Assembly: GCF_000803645.1 (NCBI RefSeq)
Contig: NZ_CP009122.1
Coordinates: 4,750,501 to 4,814,500 of the forward strand
DNA from: Sphingopyxis fribergensis
GTDB lineage: Bacteria > Pseudomonadota > Alphaproteobacteria > Sphingomonadales > Sphingomonadaceae
Direction of reading: 5' to 3'
DNA: 64,000 bases
Part shown: one piece after another, positions 1 through 8,826 of the stretch
Numbering within the stretch: position 1 is the first letter of the stretch
How the letters are laid out: every line of letters begins with the position of its first letter
Translations under genes and position numbers: made by a program
Notes under the pieces: model-generated
Databases searched by the model: none
What the model was told of the DNA's origin: nothing
What the model saw: the letters and a program-made list of their open reading frames with translations, nothing else

Positions 1-1
1 G

Positions 2-175
2 CTGAATTGGGGAAGCTCCCAATCGGAACCTTCCTTACGGGAAGTTGCGGATAAGCGGCTGGCTCGGCCTCGGGCAGGGTGTGCACGCTCGCCGGGCGCT
101 CGCTCGGGGCCGTGCCGCGAGCCCGGCTCCCCGGACGTGACCGACGTCGAGGATTATCTCGCGGTCGACAACTGA
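2..175 (+). other. possible 3' end of an upstream gene
   Basis: One plus-strand frame is open from the window edge to a TGA at 173-175 and ends in DVTDVEDYLAVDN, which reads like protein. The earlier residues look less protein-like. A terminator-like hairpin follows at 208, as expected after a gene end. No family could be assigned, and the frame may be chance. Confidence 0.2.
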
Positions 176-207
176 TCCCGCTCGCCTTGGGGAAGAGGCG
201 ACCCCCT

Positions 208-240
208 GCGGCCGTCCGGACATCCGGGCGGCCGCCTTTC
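208..240 (+). terminator. intrinsic terminator-like hairpin
   Basis: Arms GCGGCCGTCCGG (208-219) and CCGGGCGGCCGC (224-235) pair with one mismatch around a 4-nt loop and are followed by CTTTCT. It lies before the stress-protein gene and probably ends the transcript entering from the left. Confidence 0.5.
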
Positions 241-313
241 TATCCGTATCATTGCGCATATCGGCCGGGGCGTGCGGCCCATAAATTCATCGCAGACACA
301 AAGGAGACGGCTC

Positions 314-1108
314 ATGAAAAATATCCTGTTGCTCGTACATGACGACCATGGCCAGGAAGCCCGCCTGCAGGCGGCGCTCGATATCACCCGCGCGGTGGAA
401 GGCCATCTTACCTGTATCGACGTCACTCCCTATCCGCTCATCGCGGGCGATGGATTCGGCTTTGCCGAAACCGTCGTCGTCCTCGACGAGCGCGAAAGCG
501 AAGCGAAGAACAAGTCGGTGATCAGCGATCGCCTGTCGCGCGAGGATGTCAGCTGGAGCTGGATCGACGCGATGGACGAGATCGCAAACGCGGTGCTCGA
601 TGCCGCCGACCTCGCCGACCTCATCATCCTCAATCGCGCCCTCGACGGCTTTCCGATGCCCGACATGCGCGACATTGCGAGCCGCATCGTGGCGCGCGCG
701 AGTGCGCCCGTGCTCGCGGTGCCCGAGACGCTCGAACGCTTCGAGCTCGAGCGGGCGCTCGTCGCATGGGACGGCCGTCCCTCGGCGGCGGCGGCGCTCC
801 GCGCCGCGGTGCCGCTCCTCGCCTTCGCGAAGGAGGTCGAGATCTTCACCGCGCAAGGGCCCGACAATCATATCGCCCCCGAGGAAGCCGCGACCTATTT
901 GTCGCGCCACGGCATCAAGGCGAATGTTCGCAAGACCGACATCGGCAAGTTTCACGCCGATTTTCTGATCTCGGACGAAGCCACGATGTTCCGTGCGGAC
1001 TATATCGTGATGGGCGCCTACGGCCGCGGCCGGCTGCGCGAGACCTTCGGCGGCACCACGAAGAATCTGCTGACGAAGAGCAAATTTCCTCTGCTCATGA
1101 GCCATTGA
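314..1108 (+). CDS. universal stress protein family protein
   Basis: A 264-residue cytosolic protein of the tandem UspA type. It starts MKNILLLVHDD and ends with the nucleotide-loop-like segment GAYGRGRLRETFGGTTKNLL, typical of the second Usp domain (G-x2-G-x9-G-S/T pattern). The ATG at 314 is chosen because AAGGAGA lies just upstream at 301; an in-frame ATG at 272 lacks a comparable site. A paralogue of similar length lies at 3910-4719. Usp proteins bind ATP or act as stress-survival factors, but the exact role here is not readable from sequence. A terminator-like hairpin follows at 1139. Confidence 0.85.
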   Translation: MKNILLLVHDDHGQEARLQAALDITRAVEGHLTCIDVTPYPLIAGDGFGFAETVVVLDERESEAKNKSVISDRLSREDVSWSWIDAMDEIANAVLDAADLADLIILNRALDGFPMPDMRDIASRIVARASAPVLAVPETLERFELERALVAWDGRPSAAAALRAAVPLLAFAKEVEIFTAQGPDNHIAPEEAATYLSRHGIKANVRKTDIGKFHADFLISDEATMFRADYIVMGAYGRGRLRETFGGTTKNLLTKSKFPLLMSH

Positions 1109-1138
1109 TCGATGGCCTTTGGCCTTGCTCTCCGGCTT

Positions 1139-1176
1139 CGGGCTCGCGCCTCCAAAGGGGCGAGCCCGACGATTTT
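1139..1176 (+). terminator. intrinsic terminator after the stress-protein gene
   Basis: CGGGCTCGC (1139-1147) pairs perfectly with GCGAGCCCG (1160-1168) across a short loop and is followed by ACGATTTTAC. It sits 30 bases after the stop of the gene ending at 1108. Confidence 0.65.
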
Positions 1177-1244
1177 ACAAGAATCTGGCGGAGCATGTGG
1201 CGGTCGGCACCCGGCCGCCATGCCGAAGCTTCGATAACGGGACC

Positions 1245-1664
1245 ATGGACATGTTGATCGCCCGATCGGGTTGGAGCGAGGCACCGCCGACCATCCTTAT
1301 CGTCGAGGATGACCCCGCAGTGCGCCGCTCGCTCCTCCTGCTTTTGCAGGGGCGCGGATTTGCGGCGAAGGCCTGGTCCGCCGCCGATCCCGCGCTCGCC
1401 GAGGCGGCGCGCGCCGCGCCCGACTGCCTGATCGTCGATTACCGGCTCGAGAGCAGCGACGGGATCGCGATGCTCGGCGCGCTGCGCGCGCAGGGCTGGG
1501 ATGGACCTGCCATCCTGATCTCGGCCTATCCGTCCGAGGAATTGAGCGCCCGGGCGCGCGAGGCGGGCTTTGCACTTGTTCTCGAAAAGCCGCTGCGCGA
1601 GCATATGCTCATCGACGCCGTGACCCGGCTCACGCGCAGCGGCACGCCGTCCGCTAGCCCTTGA
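1245..1664 (+). CDS. receiver-only response regulator (CheY/FixJ-N type)
   Basis: A 139-residue protein made of a single receiver domain. The acidic pair is D22/D23 (IVEDDPA), the phospho-acceptor D65 (CLIVDYRLES), the switch Ser lies in ILISAYP, and the conserved Lys is K115 (LEKPLRE). No output domain follows, so it acts by protein contact or as a phosphate sink in a two-component pathway. The ATG at 1245 places the first beta strand near residue 17, as usual; an upstream frame start at 1119 would add about 42 unconserved residues. No histidine kinase gene is visible nearby. Confidence 0.85.
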   Translation: MDMLIARSGWSEAPPTILIVEDDPAVRRSLLLLLQGRGFAAKAWSAADPALAEAARAAPDCLIVDYRLESSDGIAMLGALRAQGWDGPAILISAYPSEELSARAREAGFALVLEKPLREHMLIDAVTRLTRSGTPSASP

Positions 1665-1694
1665 GGCGTTGTCCGACGCGCGCCGCGGGCGCGG

Positions 1695-1895
1695 CTATTC
1701 GGGATACTCGCGCGGCGTGGCTTCGGGATGGCTGTCGGGAAGCACTGGCGCTTCGGGCGACGTGCGCAGCGGCTGGCGATCGGGGTTTGGCGCCGGCATC
1801 TCGGGATAGACCTTGTCGGGCTGTGCCGGCGGGTCGCAATCGGGACACTCGGGAGGGCGCGCCGCGCTGGCGGGGTCTCGCTCGAAACGATCCAT
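1695..1895 (-). CDS. small proline-rich hypothetical protein
   Basis: A 66-residue polar protein beginning MDRFERDPASAARPPECPDC and rich in Pro, Asp and Glu, with a single CPDC pair of cysteines. It has no membrane segment or signal peptide. The ATG at 1895 is preceded on the minus strand by AGGAGAG at good spacing, which supports translation. It is convergent with the response regulator gene and lies just downstream of the alcohol dehydrogenase gene on the same strand. I do not recognise a family; the CxxC could bind a metal or be redox active, but that is a guess. Confidence 0.55.
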   Translation of the reverse strand: MDRFERDPASAARPPECPDCDPPAQPDKVYPEMPAPNPDRQPLRTSPEAPVLPDSHPEATPREYPE

Positions 1896-1960
1896 GACAG
1901 TCTCTCCTGACAGGCCGGTCTGGCCTTCGCCTCTTTCGCGCCGCTGCCCGCGGCGCGCCA

Positions 1961-2977
1961 TTAGGGATTCCCCCTAGCCGCTCCCTCGGGGACGAGGACG
2001 AGCGCGCCTTCGACCGCGCCGGCGCGCAACCGGTCGAGCGCGCGGTTCGCGTCGGCGAGCGGCAGCGCCGTGACATGTGTCCGCACGCCGCAGCGCGCAG
2101 CGGCTTCGAGGAACGCTGCGCCATCGGCACGGGTCAGATTGGCGACCGAGTGGATCGATCGTTCTTCCCAGAGATCGGCATAGGGAAAGGCAGGAATGTC
2201 GCTCATGTGGATGCCCGCGCAAATGACGCGTCCGCCCTTCCGCACCCGGCACAGGGCTTCGGGCACCAGCGCGCCGACCGGCGCGAAGAGAATCGCGGCA
2301 TCGAGCGCGGCGGGCGGGGCCTCGTTAGACGCGCCCGCCCAGATGCAGCCGAGGCGGCGCGCGAAATCCTGGCCTTCCGTGTCGCCCTCGCGCGTGAAGG
2401 CATAGACGTCGGTGCCGTCGGCGATCGCGATCTGCGCGAGAATATGCGCGGCGGCGCCGAAGCCATAGAGGCCAAGCATCTTGGCGCCGTCCGCCATGCG
2501 ATAGGCCCGGTAGCCGATCAGTCCGGCGCAGAGCAAAGGCGCCGCATGAACATCGTCGAAGGCGGCAGGGATTGCGAGACAGAAGCGCGCATCGGCGACG
2601 ACGTGCGACGCGAAGCCGCCGTCGCGCGTGAAGCCGGTGAACTCGGGCGCGTCGCAGAGATTTTCTTGGCCGGTTGCGCAATAGGGGCAGGCGCCGCAGC
2701 TCCGCCCGAGCCAGGGCACCCCGACCCGGTCGCCAAGCCCGAACCGGGTGACGCCCGCGCCGAGCGCATCGACGCGGCCGACGATCTCATGGCCCGGGAT
2801 GATCGGAAGCCGGCCGCTGATGTCGCCATCGGCAATATGGAGATCGGTCCGGCATACGCCGCACGCGGTGACCGCGATTCGGATCTCGCCGTCTCCCGGT
2901 GTCGGCATCGCCCGCTCGACACGGCGCAGCGGCGCCCCCGGCGTGTCGAGCTGCATGGCATGAAAGCCTTGGTCCAT
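1961..2977 (-). CDS. zinc-dependent alcohol dehydrogenase
   Basis: A 338-residue medium-chain dehydrogenase oxidising alcohols or reducing aldehydes with NAD(P). The catalytic zinc region is CGVCRTDLH near residue 35 and GHEIVGRV near 60. The structural zinc site is the four-cysteine loop CGACPYCATGQENLC. The nucleotide-binding fold shows LYGFGAAA, slightly altered from GxGxxG. The ATG at 2977 gives normal family length; the frame stays open upstream only because it runs antisense-like through the 3' end of the neighbouring GNAT gene. Its place among stress proteins and an FNR site suggests a low-oxygen fermentation or aldehyde role (inference). Confidence 0.85.
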   Translation of the reverse strand: MDQGFHAMQLDTPGAPLRRVERAMPTPGDGEIRIAVTACGVCRTDLHIADGDISGRLPIIPGHEIVGRVDALGAGVTRFGLGDRVGVPWLGRSCGACPYCATGQENLCDAPEFTGFTRDGGFASHVVADARFCLAIPAAFDDVHAAPLLCAGLIGYRAYRMADGAKMLGLYGFGAAAHILAQIAIADGTDVYAFTREGDTEGQDFARRLGCIWAGASNEAPPAALDAAILFAPVGALVPEALCRVRKGGRVICAGIHMSDIPAFPYADLWEERSIHSVANLTRADGAAFLEAAARCGVRTHVTALPLADANRALDRLRAGAVEGALVLVPEGAARGNP

Positions 2978-3029
2978 TGGGTGCGTCTCCAGCCGGCTGC
3001 CTGTCGGGAGGCCGACCCGGTGGCCCAGT

Positions 3030-3575
3030 TCAGCGAAGCTCGAGTTCGAGCAGCGCCAGCGTGGCGTCGCCATCATAGTCGCTCGCCTTAAACCCCAGCG
3101 TCCGTTCGACCTCCATCGCGCCGCGATTGGCGCGGCTTTCGATCGACCGCAGCGTTTTGAGGCCGCGGGCACGCGCGAGATCGACGGCATGGTTGAGGAG
3201 GGTCCAGCCGACGCCGCGCGTCTTATACGCGGGCGCGACCGAAATCGCGACCTCGGCGGTCACAAAAGCGTCGTCGGCGGCGATCAGCAGGCTCGCGATG
3301 AGCTCCGACGTCGCCGCATCGAACGCCAGCAGATGCTCGCGGTGCCGGTGATCGACCCCGATCATCGCCGCGAGCTGGGCGCTCGACAGGTGCGACTGGC
3401 CGCTCAGGAAGCGGAACTGCATGTCGTCTGCCGTCAGGCCGTCGAAGAATTGGTTGACGCTGTCGGCGTCACTGTCGGCGACCGGCCGGAGGCGAAGATC
3501 GACGCCGCTGCGGGTCTGCAGGCAGGTCTCGGTCGCCTCGCTCAGCGTGGTGTCGGGCGCGTTGGTGAGTGTCAT
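3030..3575 (-). CDS. GNAT family N-acetyltransferase
   Basis: A 181-residue single-domain acetyltransferase. The acetyl-CoA-binding region is V-A-P-A-Y-K-T-R-G-V-G-W-T-L-L, matching the Q/RxxGxG/A motif A of the family, and a typical beta-bulge region precedes it. The ATG at 3575 has AAGGAGAC upstream; the frame is open further but contains no family sequence. It lies 52 bases upstream of the alcohol dehydrogenase start on the same strand and may be co-transcribed with it. The resemblance is to the GNAT units that accompany Usp proteins in low-oxygen regulons; the substrate is unknown. Confidence 0.8.
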   Translation of the reverse strand: MTLTNAPDTTLSEATETCLQTRSGVDLRLRPVADSDADSVNQFFDGLTADDMQFRFLSGQSHLSSAQLAAMIGVDHRHREHLLAFDAATSELIASLLIAADDAFVTAEVAISVAPAYKTRGVGWTLLNHAVDLARARGLKTLRSIESRANRGAMEVERTLGFKASDYDGDATLALLELELR

Positions 3576-3843
3576 CCTCTGTCTCCTTGATTTGGGCCGG
3601 ACCGCCGGAGCGGCGAAGTGCGAAGGGTGAGCGTGCCCGCGATGCGACTTTGCTCGCGCCGCGGGTCCGCCGGCGCGCGATTCACGGGGGTCCGGCGCGG
3701 ATGCGCGCGAAATGGGGTCAACGGACGGGGTTTCGGCATCGGCTGCTCCTTTGCGAAGACAGGCTAACGCCCCGCGCAGTCGGCGCATTTGGTAATTATA
3801 CGGAGCGACCCACTGTGCCGCCCGGCCTGAAAGCGCGGCTTTA

Positions 3844-3857
3844 TTGATCAGGGTCAA
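3844..3857. promoter_or_regulatory. FNR/FnrL-type operator
   Basis: TTGATCAGGGTCAA matches 9 of 10 defined positions of the FNR consensus TTGATNNNNATCAA. It lies 52 bases before the start of the stress-protein gene at 3910, which suits activation of that gene, and between two divergent units. The cognate regulator family is represented by the broken gene at 4751. Confidence 0.65.
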
Positions 3858-3909
3858 TGAAGCCGGCGCGCATAAGGGCTTCCCTCTCCATCTTGAAGGA
3901 GAGCCAGAC

Positions 3910-4719
3910 ATGCGAAATCTTTTGATTCACGCCGACGCGAGCCCGGCCATGGCCGAGCGCACCGAGACCGCGCTCGCGATCGGGCGCCGCCTCGGCGCCC
4001 ATCTCAGCTTCCTGATCTGTTCGCCTTTCCAGCAATTCATCGCCTCGGACCCCTTCGGCGGCATGTATCTGGCGCGCGAACAGCTCGCCGCGGCCCAGCT
4101 TGCCGATGCCGAGCTCGAGACCCGGCTCGCGGCGCAGCTCGCGCGCGAGGATGTGCCCTGGGATATCGCAATCGCCGACGGCGATACGCTCGCGTCGCTG
4201 TCGCTCGCCGCAACGCTCGCCGATCTGGCCATCGTCTCGCTCGGCCCCCGCGACCGGCGCGGCCTTGCGCAGCCAACGCTGGCGGGCGACCTCGCGATGA
4301 CCGTGCCGGCGCCCGTGCTCGCCTTGCCCGCCGAAGGCCCGCCGCTCGACCTCGACGCCCCGGTGATGATCCTGTGGAACGGCAGCCCGCAAGCCGCGCA
4401 CGCCTTGCGCGCCGCGGCGCCGCTGATGGCGGGCGCGGGGACGGTGACGATGGTTCAGGTCGGGCCGGACGAGGGCAGGGTGCCCGCCGAGGATGCGCTT
4501 TGCTATCTGTCGCGGCACGGCATTCATGGCGAGCTTCGCCGCCTCGATCGCGGGGCGCTGACGCCCGAGGAGATTCTCGAGCAAACCGCGAAGGAGCTAG
4601 CCCCGGGGCTCATCGTCATGGGCGCCTATGGCCGTCCGCGGCTGCGCGAGACCCTGTTCGGCGGGGTCACGCGTTATCTGCTCGAAGCCGCGCCGGCGCC
4701 GCTCCTGCTCGCCCATTGA
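3910..4719 (+). CDS. universal stress protein family protein (second copy)
   Basis: A 269-residue tandem Usp protein starting MRNLLIHADASPAMAER. The C-terminal nucleotide-loop segment GAYGRPRLRETLFGGVTRYLL closely parallels that of the gene at 314. The ATG at 3910 follows GAAGGAGAG. The FNR-type site at 3844 suggests induction when oxygen is low. The truncated Fnr-family gene starts 31 bases after its stop, so the two may share a transcript. The family is cytosolic; the precise ligand or partner cannot be told. Confidence 0.85.
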   Translation: MRNLLIHADASPAMAERTETALAIGRRLGAHLSFLICSPFQQFIASDPFGGMYLAREQLAAAQLADAELETRLAAQLAREDVPWDIAIADGDTLASLSLAATLADLAIVSLGPRDRRGLAQPTLAGDLAMTVPAPVLALPAEGPPLDLDAPVMILWNGSPQAAHALRAAAPLMAGAGTVTMVQVGPDEGRVPAEDALCYLSRHGIHGELRRLDRGALTPEEILEQTAKELAPGLIVMGAYGRPRLRETLFGGVTRYLLEAAPAPLLLAH

Positions 4720-4750
4720 CCGCGATGCGTGCCTGCCGGGCGCCCGGCGC

Positions 4751-5203
4751 ATGACCGATTGCCTGTCCTGCATCGTGCGCAACCGCGCAATCTGTGCGAG
4801 CCTGCGACCCGACGAGCTCCTGTTGCTCGGCCGGATGGGCCGACGCCAGCGCGTGAGCAGCGGTCACACGCTCCTGTGGGAGGGCGACGACGCGCCGGTC
4901 GTCGCCAATGTCCTCGAAGGGGTGCTGAAACTCGTTGCCGCGACCGCCGACGGCCGCGAGCAGATCGTCGGCATCGTCTTTCCCTCGGACTTCATCGGGC
5001 GGCCGTTCGGGAAGGAAAGCCCTTACAGCGTCAGCACGATCAGCGAGGCCGAGCTTTGCATCTTCCATCGCGACCAGTTCGACGAATTCGCCAGCGACCA
5101 TCCCGACCTGCAGCAGAAATTGCTGCGTCGCACGCTCGCCGAGCTCGATCGCGCACGCCGCTGGATGCTCCTACTCGGCCGCAAGTCGGCATCGGAAAAG
5201 GTC
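4751..5203 (+). pseudogene. truncated Crp/Fnr-family oxygen regulator
   Basis: About 151 codons encode the sensory half of an FnrL-like regulator. Cysteines C4, C7, C15 and C103 could ligate a [4Fe-4S] cluster; a cyclic-nucleotide-fold domain and the long dimer helix (ELDRARRWMLLLGRKSASEKV) follow. At codon 151 (5201-5203) homology stops and the frame runs on through about 90 unrelated residues to a stop at 5474-5476. The DNA-binding helix-turn-helix domain, usually another 70 or so residues, is absent. From this point the DNA instead continues as hemN in another frame. The product could at most dimerise without binding DNA. A misassembly would look the same. Confidence 0.8.
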
Positions 5204-6255
5204 GGATCGCATTCGGTGGCGGCAGCCCCAATGCGATCGCGCCGGTCGAGCTCGTGCGCCTGCTCGATCTTCTGCTCACTCTCTTCGACGCTCATCATCC
5301 CGAGATATCGATCGAACTCGATCCGCGCGGCTTCTCCGCCGAATGGGCGCTCGTTCTCGCCGCCGCCCATGTCACGCGCGTCAGCCTCGGCGTCCAGACC
5401 TTTGCGCCGCACATCCAGCAGGCAATCGGCCGCATCCAGCCACTGTCGCACATCGAACGCGTCGTTGCCGGGCTGAGGCTGCGCGATATCAACGCTATCA
5501 ATTTCGATCTGATGTACGGCCTGCCCGGTCAGACCCTCGCCGATCTCGACGACACGCTCGAAGAAACGATCCGTCTCGCGCCGAGCCGGATATCGCTTTT
5601 CGGCTATGCGCATCTTCCTCACATGATTCCGCGCCAGCGCCAGATCGACGCCAGCAATCTGCCCGATCACAAATTGCGCTTTGAGCAGGCTTGGCGCGGT
5701 TATGAGCGCCTGACCGAAGCAGGCTATGTTCCCGTCGGATTCGATCATTTTGCGCTGCCTTCCGATCCGCTTGCCGACGCCGCGCGCGAGGGGCGGGTGA
5801 GCCGCAATTTTCAGGGCTTTACCGAAGATGACAGCCCGGTGCTGATCGGCATCGGTGCCAGTGCGATCAGCCGGTTTCCCGATCTCATCGTGCAGAACGA
5901 AAAGCGCGCAGGCGTCTATCGCGACCTCATCGCGGCGGGCCAGCTGACCCCCGTTCGCGGCGTTGTGATCGACGCCGATGACCGCGAGCGCAGGCGGATC
6001 ATCAGGGAGTTGCTGTGCCAGGGGAACGCATGTCTTGAGGCGGGCTGGCTAAGGTCTGCGCATACCGCGCTCGCGGCCTTCGAGCGCCTGCATATCCTTC
6101 GCTGGGACGATGACAGGCTCGTCGTCGAGGATGATGGCCTGCCCTACGCCCGGCTGATCGCCGCGCAATTCGACCGTCATCGCGGTGCGATCCTGCGCGA
6201 CGACCTTGAGCGATTGCCTTCCATCTGCGCAGGCAGCACAACAAACGGAGCATGA
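5203..6255 (+). pseudogene. hemN: 5'-truncated hemN (oxygen-independent coproporphyrinogen III oxidase)
   Basis: About 350 codons match the rest of the radical-SAM enzyme: the glycine-rich IAFGGGSPN strand, INFDLMYGLPGQT, and FDHFALPSDPL, ending in a HemN C-terminal domain. The first 100 or so residues, which hold the CxxxCxxC cluster motif essential for radical chemistry, are missing, as is a start codon. The preceding DNA is the Fnr-family gene in a different frame. A single deletion that removed the end of the regulator and the start of hemN explains both. Intact HemN makes protoporphyrinogen without oxygen; this copy cannot. Confidence 0.85.
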
Positions 6256-6382
6256 CCCAAATCGCCCGCTAACCGGCGAAATCTCCGGCCGACCCGTACG
6301 TGTTATTCCTAATGGGAAGCAGATGCGCCTGGCAGTTAGAAGTCAGGGTATCCCGGCTATTTCGACCTTTGGGGGCAGGCCT

Positions 6383-7597
6383 ATGCGCTACGACCAGATT
6401 TTCAGCGATGCGATCTCGCGTCTGCACGACGAGGGGCGCTATCGGGTATTCGTCGACATCCTGCGCGACCGCGGCGCCTATCCCGGCGCGCGTTGCTTCG
6501 ATGCAGCCGGCGAAGCAAGACCTATCACCGTCTGGTGCTCGAACGACTATCTCGGCATGGGGCAGCACCCGGAGGTACTCGAGGCAATGGAGGCCGCGAT
6601 CGCCGATGTCGGCGCCGGTTCGGGCGGCACGCGCAATATCAGCGGCAACACCCATTATCATATCGAACTCGAGCGCGAGCTTGCCGATCTCCATGGCAAG
6701 GAAAGCGCGCTCCTCTTTACGTCGGGCTATGTGTCGAACGACGCCACACTGGCGACGCTCGGCAAGCTCCTGCCCGGCTGCGTGATCTTTTCGGACGAAC
6801 TCAATCACGCCAGCATGATCGCGGGCATTCGCAACGCGGGATGCGAACGGAAGATCTTCCGCCATAATGATCTGGCGCATCTCGAGGCGCTGCTTGCCGA
6901 AACCGACCCCGCGCGGCCCAAGCTCATCGCCTTCGAGAGCGTCTATTCGATGGACGGCGACGTCGCACAGATCGCCGCGATCTGCGATCTGGCTGACCGC
7001 TATCAGGCTCTCACCTATCTCGACGAGGTCCATGCCGTCGGTATGTATGGACCCCGGGGCGGCGGAATATCGGAACGCGACGGCGTTGCGCACCGCATCA
7101 GCGTGATCGAGGGGACGCTTGCCAAGGCTTTCGGTGTCATGGGCGGCTATATCGCCGCCGACCGCGCGATCGTCGACTGCATCCGCAGCTATGCTCCTGG
7201 GTTCATCTTCACCACCTCGCTGTCGCCGGTCCTCGCCGCCGGCGCGCTCGCCAGCGTCCGCCATCTGAAGGCATCGACGGACGAACGCGAGGGCCAGCAG
7301 GCGGCCGCGCGGCGGCTCAAGTCGCTGTTTCGCGCCGCGGGGCTGCCGGTCTTGCCGAGCGACACGCATATCGTGCCGCTCCTCGTGGGCGATCCCATCC
7401 AGGCCAAGGCGCTCAGCGACCATCTGCTCATCGAGCATGGCGTCTATGTTCAGCCGATCAATTTTCCAACGGTGCCGCGTGGAACCGAGCGGCTTCGCTT
7501 CACGCCCGGGCCACTGCACGGCGAGGATGAAATGAAAGCGCTGACGGCGGCGCTCGCCGCTTGGTACTTTCCATATCGCATGCCGATCGCCGCGTAA
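6383..7597 (+). CDS. hemA: 5-aminolevulinate synthase
   Basis: A 404-residue PLP enzyme that condenses glycine with succinyl-CoA to 5-aminolevulinate, the first step of heme synthesis in alphaproteobacteria. The pyridoxal lysine is K248 in [24 protein letters not shown] and [11 protein letters not shown] motifs are present (here [13 protein letters not shown] at 77-89). Length equals the family norm. The ATG at 6383 follows a GGGGGCAGG site and begins [11 protein letters not shown]; the frame is open upstream to 6185 but without homology. It follows the hemN remnant, so the original order was probably fnr-hemN-hemA, a low-oxygen heme operon. Confidence 0.95.
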   Translation: MRYDQIFSDAISRLHDEGRYRVFVDILRDRGAYPGARCFDAAGEARPITVWCSNDYLGMGQHPEVLEAMEAAIADVGAGSGGTRNISGNTHYHIELERELADLHGKESALLFTSGYVSNDATLATLGKLLPGCVIFSDELNHASMIAGIRNAGCERKIFRHNDLAHLEALLAETDPARPKLIAFESVYSMDGDVAQIAAICDLADRYQALTYLDEVHAVGMYGPRGGGISERDGVAHRISVIEGTLAKAFGVMGGYIAADRAIVDCIRSYAPGFIFTTSLSPVLAAGALASVRHLKASTDEREGQQAAARRLKSLFRAAGLPVLPSDTHIVPLLVGDPIQAKALSDHLLIEHGVYVQPINFPTVPRGTERLRFTPGPLHGEDEMKALTAALAAWYFPYRMPIAA

Positions 7598-8065
7598 TGA
7601 ACCGGGCAATCCTGTCTCCTGATCTCGGGAAGCGCCTTGATACTGCGCGGGCTTCAAAGGCTTCCGTGCCAACAAGCCGTGAAATGACCGAAAAAAACGC
7701 CGGGTTGCCGCTGTCGGAGCTGGCCCGCGGGCCTGAGCTTTGCGCGCGCTCGCCGGGAGGCGGAAGATCGTGGCGAGGCAATTACGCATTGGCAGGAAGT
7801 CGTCTTCCTTACGATGCTGCTCATTTTTGCATGGCTCGGCCGCAGTCTATTTCCCATCCCCGTTGAAGCCACCGCAAAGTTCGAGCTGATCGACAAAGCG
7901 CATGCAAACGATGGCCGGTTGCGGCGGCGCCTTTCACAGCGATGCGGCGATTTGCAAGCCGAACCTCTTCTCCAATCCTCCGCCGTCGAGGCGGGTGGGT
8001 TCGATTAAGCTTGCCTTTGCAATCTCGCTGACCGCGCCGACCGCTCAATTAGCCGGAAAGCGCAT
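7598..8065. other. intergenic region without supported gene
   Basis: This 468-base gap separates hemA from the convergent arsH. An ATG overlaps the hemA stop at 7597 and opens an 89-codon frame, but its product has no recognisable composition or motif. No hairpin with a clear U-tract was found. It may hold decayed coding sequence. Confidence 0.4.
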
Positions 8066-8821
8066 TTATGTTCCGGGTAGATTAGCCATTTGCGCCGGCG
8101 TCGCCATCGGCTCTTGCCGATCTTTTCGCTCCGAATAACGGTCAACCAGCTGATCGGCATGGCTGCGGGTCAGCACGGTGAACCGTACCAGTTCCTCGGC
8201 GACGTCGACAATCCGGTCATAATAATTCGATGGCAGCATGCGGCCCGCTTCGTCGAACTCCTGATAGGCTTTCGCCACGCTCGACTGGTTGGGGATTGTA
8301 ATCATGCGCATCCAGCGGCCAAGGATACGCAGCGTGTTCACGCTGTTGAAAGACTGCGAGCCCGCCGAGACCTGCATTACCGCGAGCGTTCGCCCCTGTG
8401 TCGGGCGGAGGCCCTTGTAGGCAAGCGGCAAATGATCGACCTGGGCCTTCATGATGCCGGTAATCTGGCCGTGACGCTCGGGGCTGCACCAGACCTGGCC
8501 TTCTGACCAGATCGAATGCTGGCGCAGCTCCTCAACCGCCGGATGATCGTCGTCAGCGACCTGGTCTGGAAGCGGAAGGTCGGACGGGTCGAAGATGCGC
8601 GTCTCGCAGCCGAAAAGCTGGAGCAGGCGCGCGGTCTCCTCGACGACGAGCCGCGAGTAGGAGCGCTCGCGAAGCGACCCGTAGAGTAGGAGGATGCGCG
8701 GCGCCGGATCGAGCGGGCCAAGGCCGAGGCCGGGCGAGGACCGGATAAATTCGGGACGCAGCGCCGGAAGATGGTCGGGATCGGCGAGCGTGCGCAGGCG
8801 GGAAAAGGCCGTGCCGGACAT
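8066..8821 (-). CDS. arsH: ArsH NADPH-dependent FMN reductase
   Basis: A 251-residue flavoprotein of the ArsH branch, which oxidises trivalent organoarsenicals or acts as a quinone/FMN reductase in arsenic resistance. The flavin phosphate loop is [10 protein letters not shown] near residue 47, and the family segment [20 protein letters not shown] follows. ATG at 8821 is preferred over a TTG at 8830, and leaves a 5-base gap after the acr3 stop. It is the last gene of the arsR-arsC-acr3-arsH unit. Confidence 0.93.
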   Translation of the reverse strand: MSGTAFSRLRTLADPDHLPALRPEFIRSSPGLGLGPLDPAPRILLLYGSLRERSYSRLVVEETARLLQLFGCETRIFDPSDLPLPDQVADDDHPAVEELRQHSIWSEGQVWCSPERHGQITGIMKAQVDHLPLAYKGLRPTQGRTLAVMQVSAGSQSFNSVNTLRILGRWMRMITIPNQSSVAKAYQEFDEAGRMLPSNYYDRIVDVAEELVRFTVLTRSHADQLVDRYSERKDRQEPMATPAQMANLPGT

Positions 8822-8826
8822 AATGG

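Noticed and set aside
7597..7866. 89-codon frame overlapping the hemA stop
   Set aside because: Despite the overlapping start, the product has no recognisable motif and unusual composition; not enough to call a gene.
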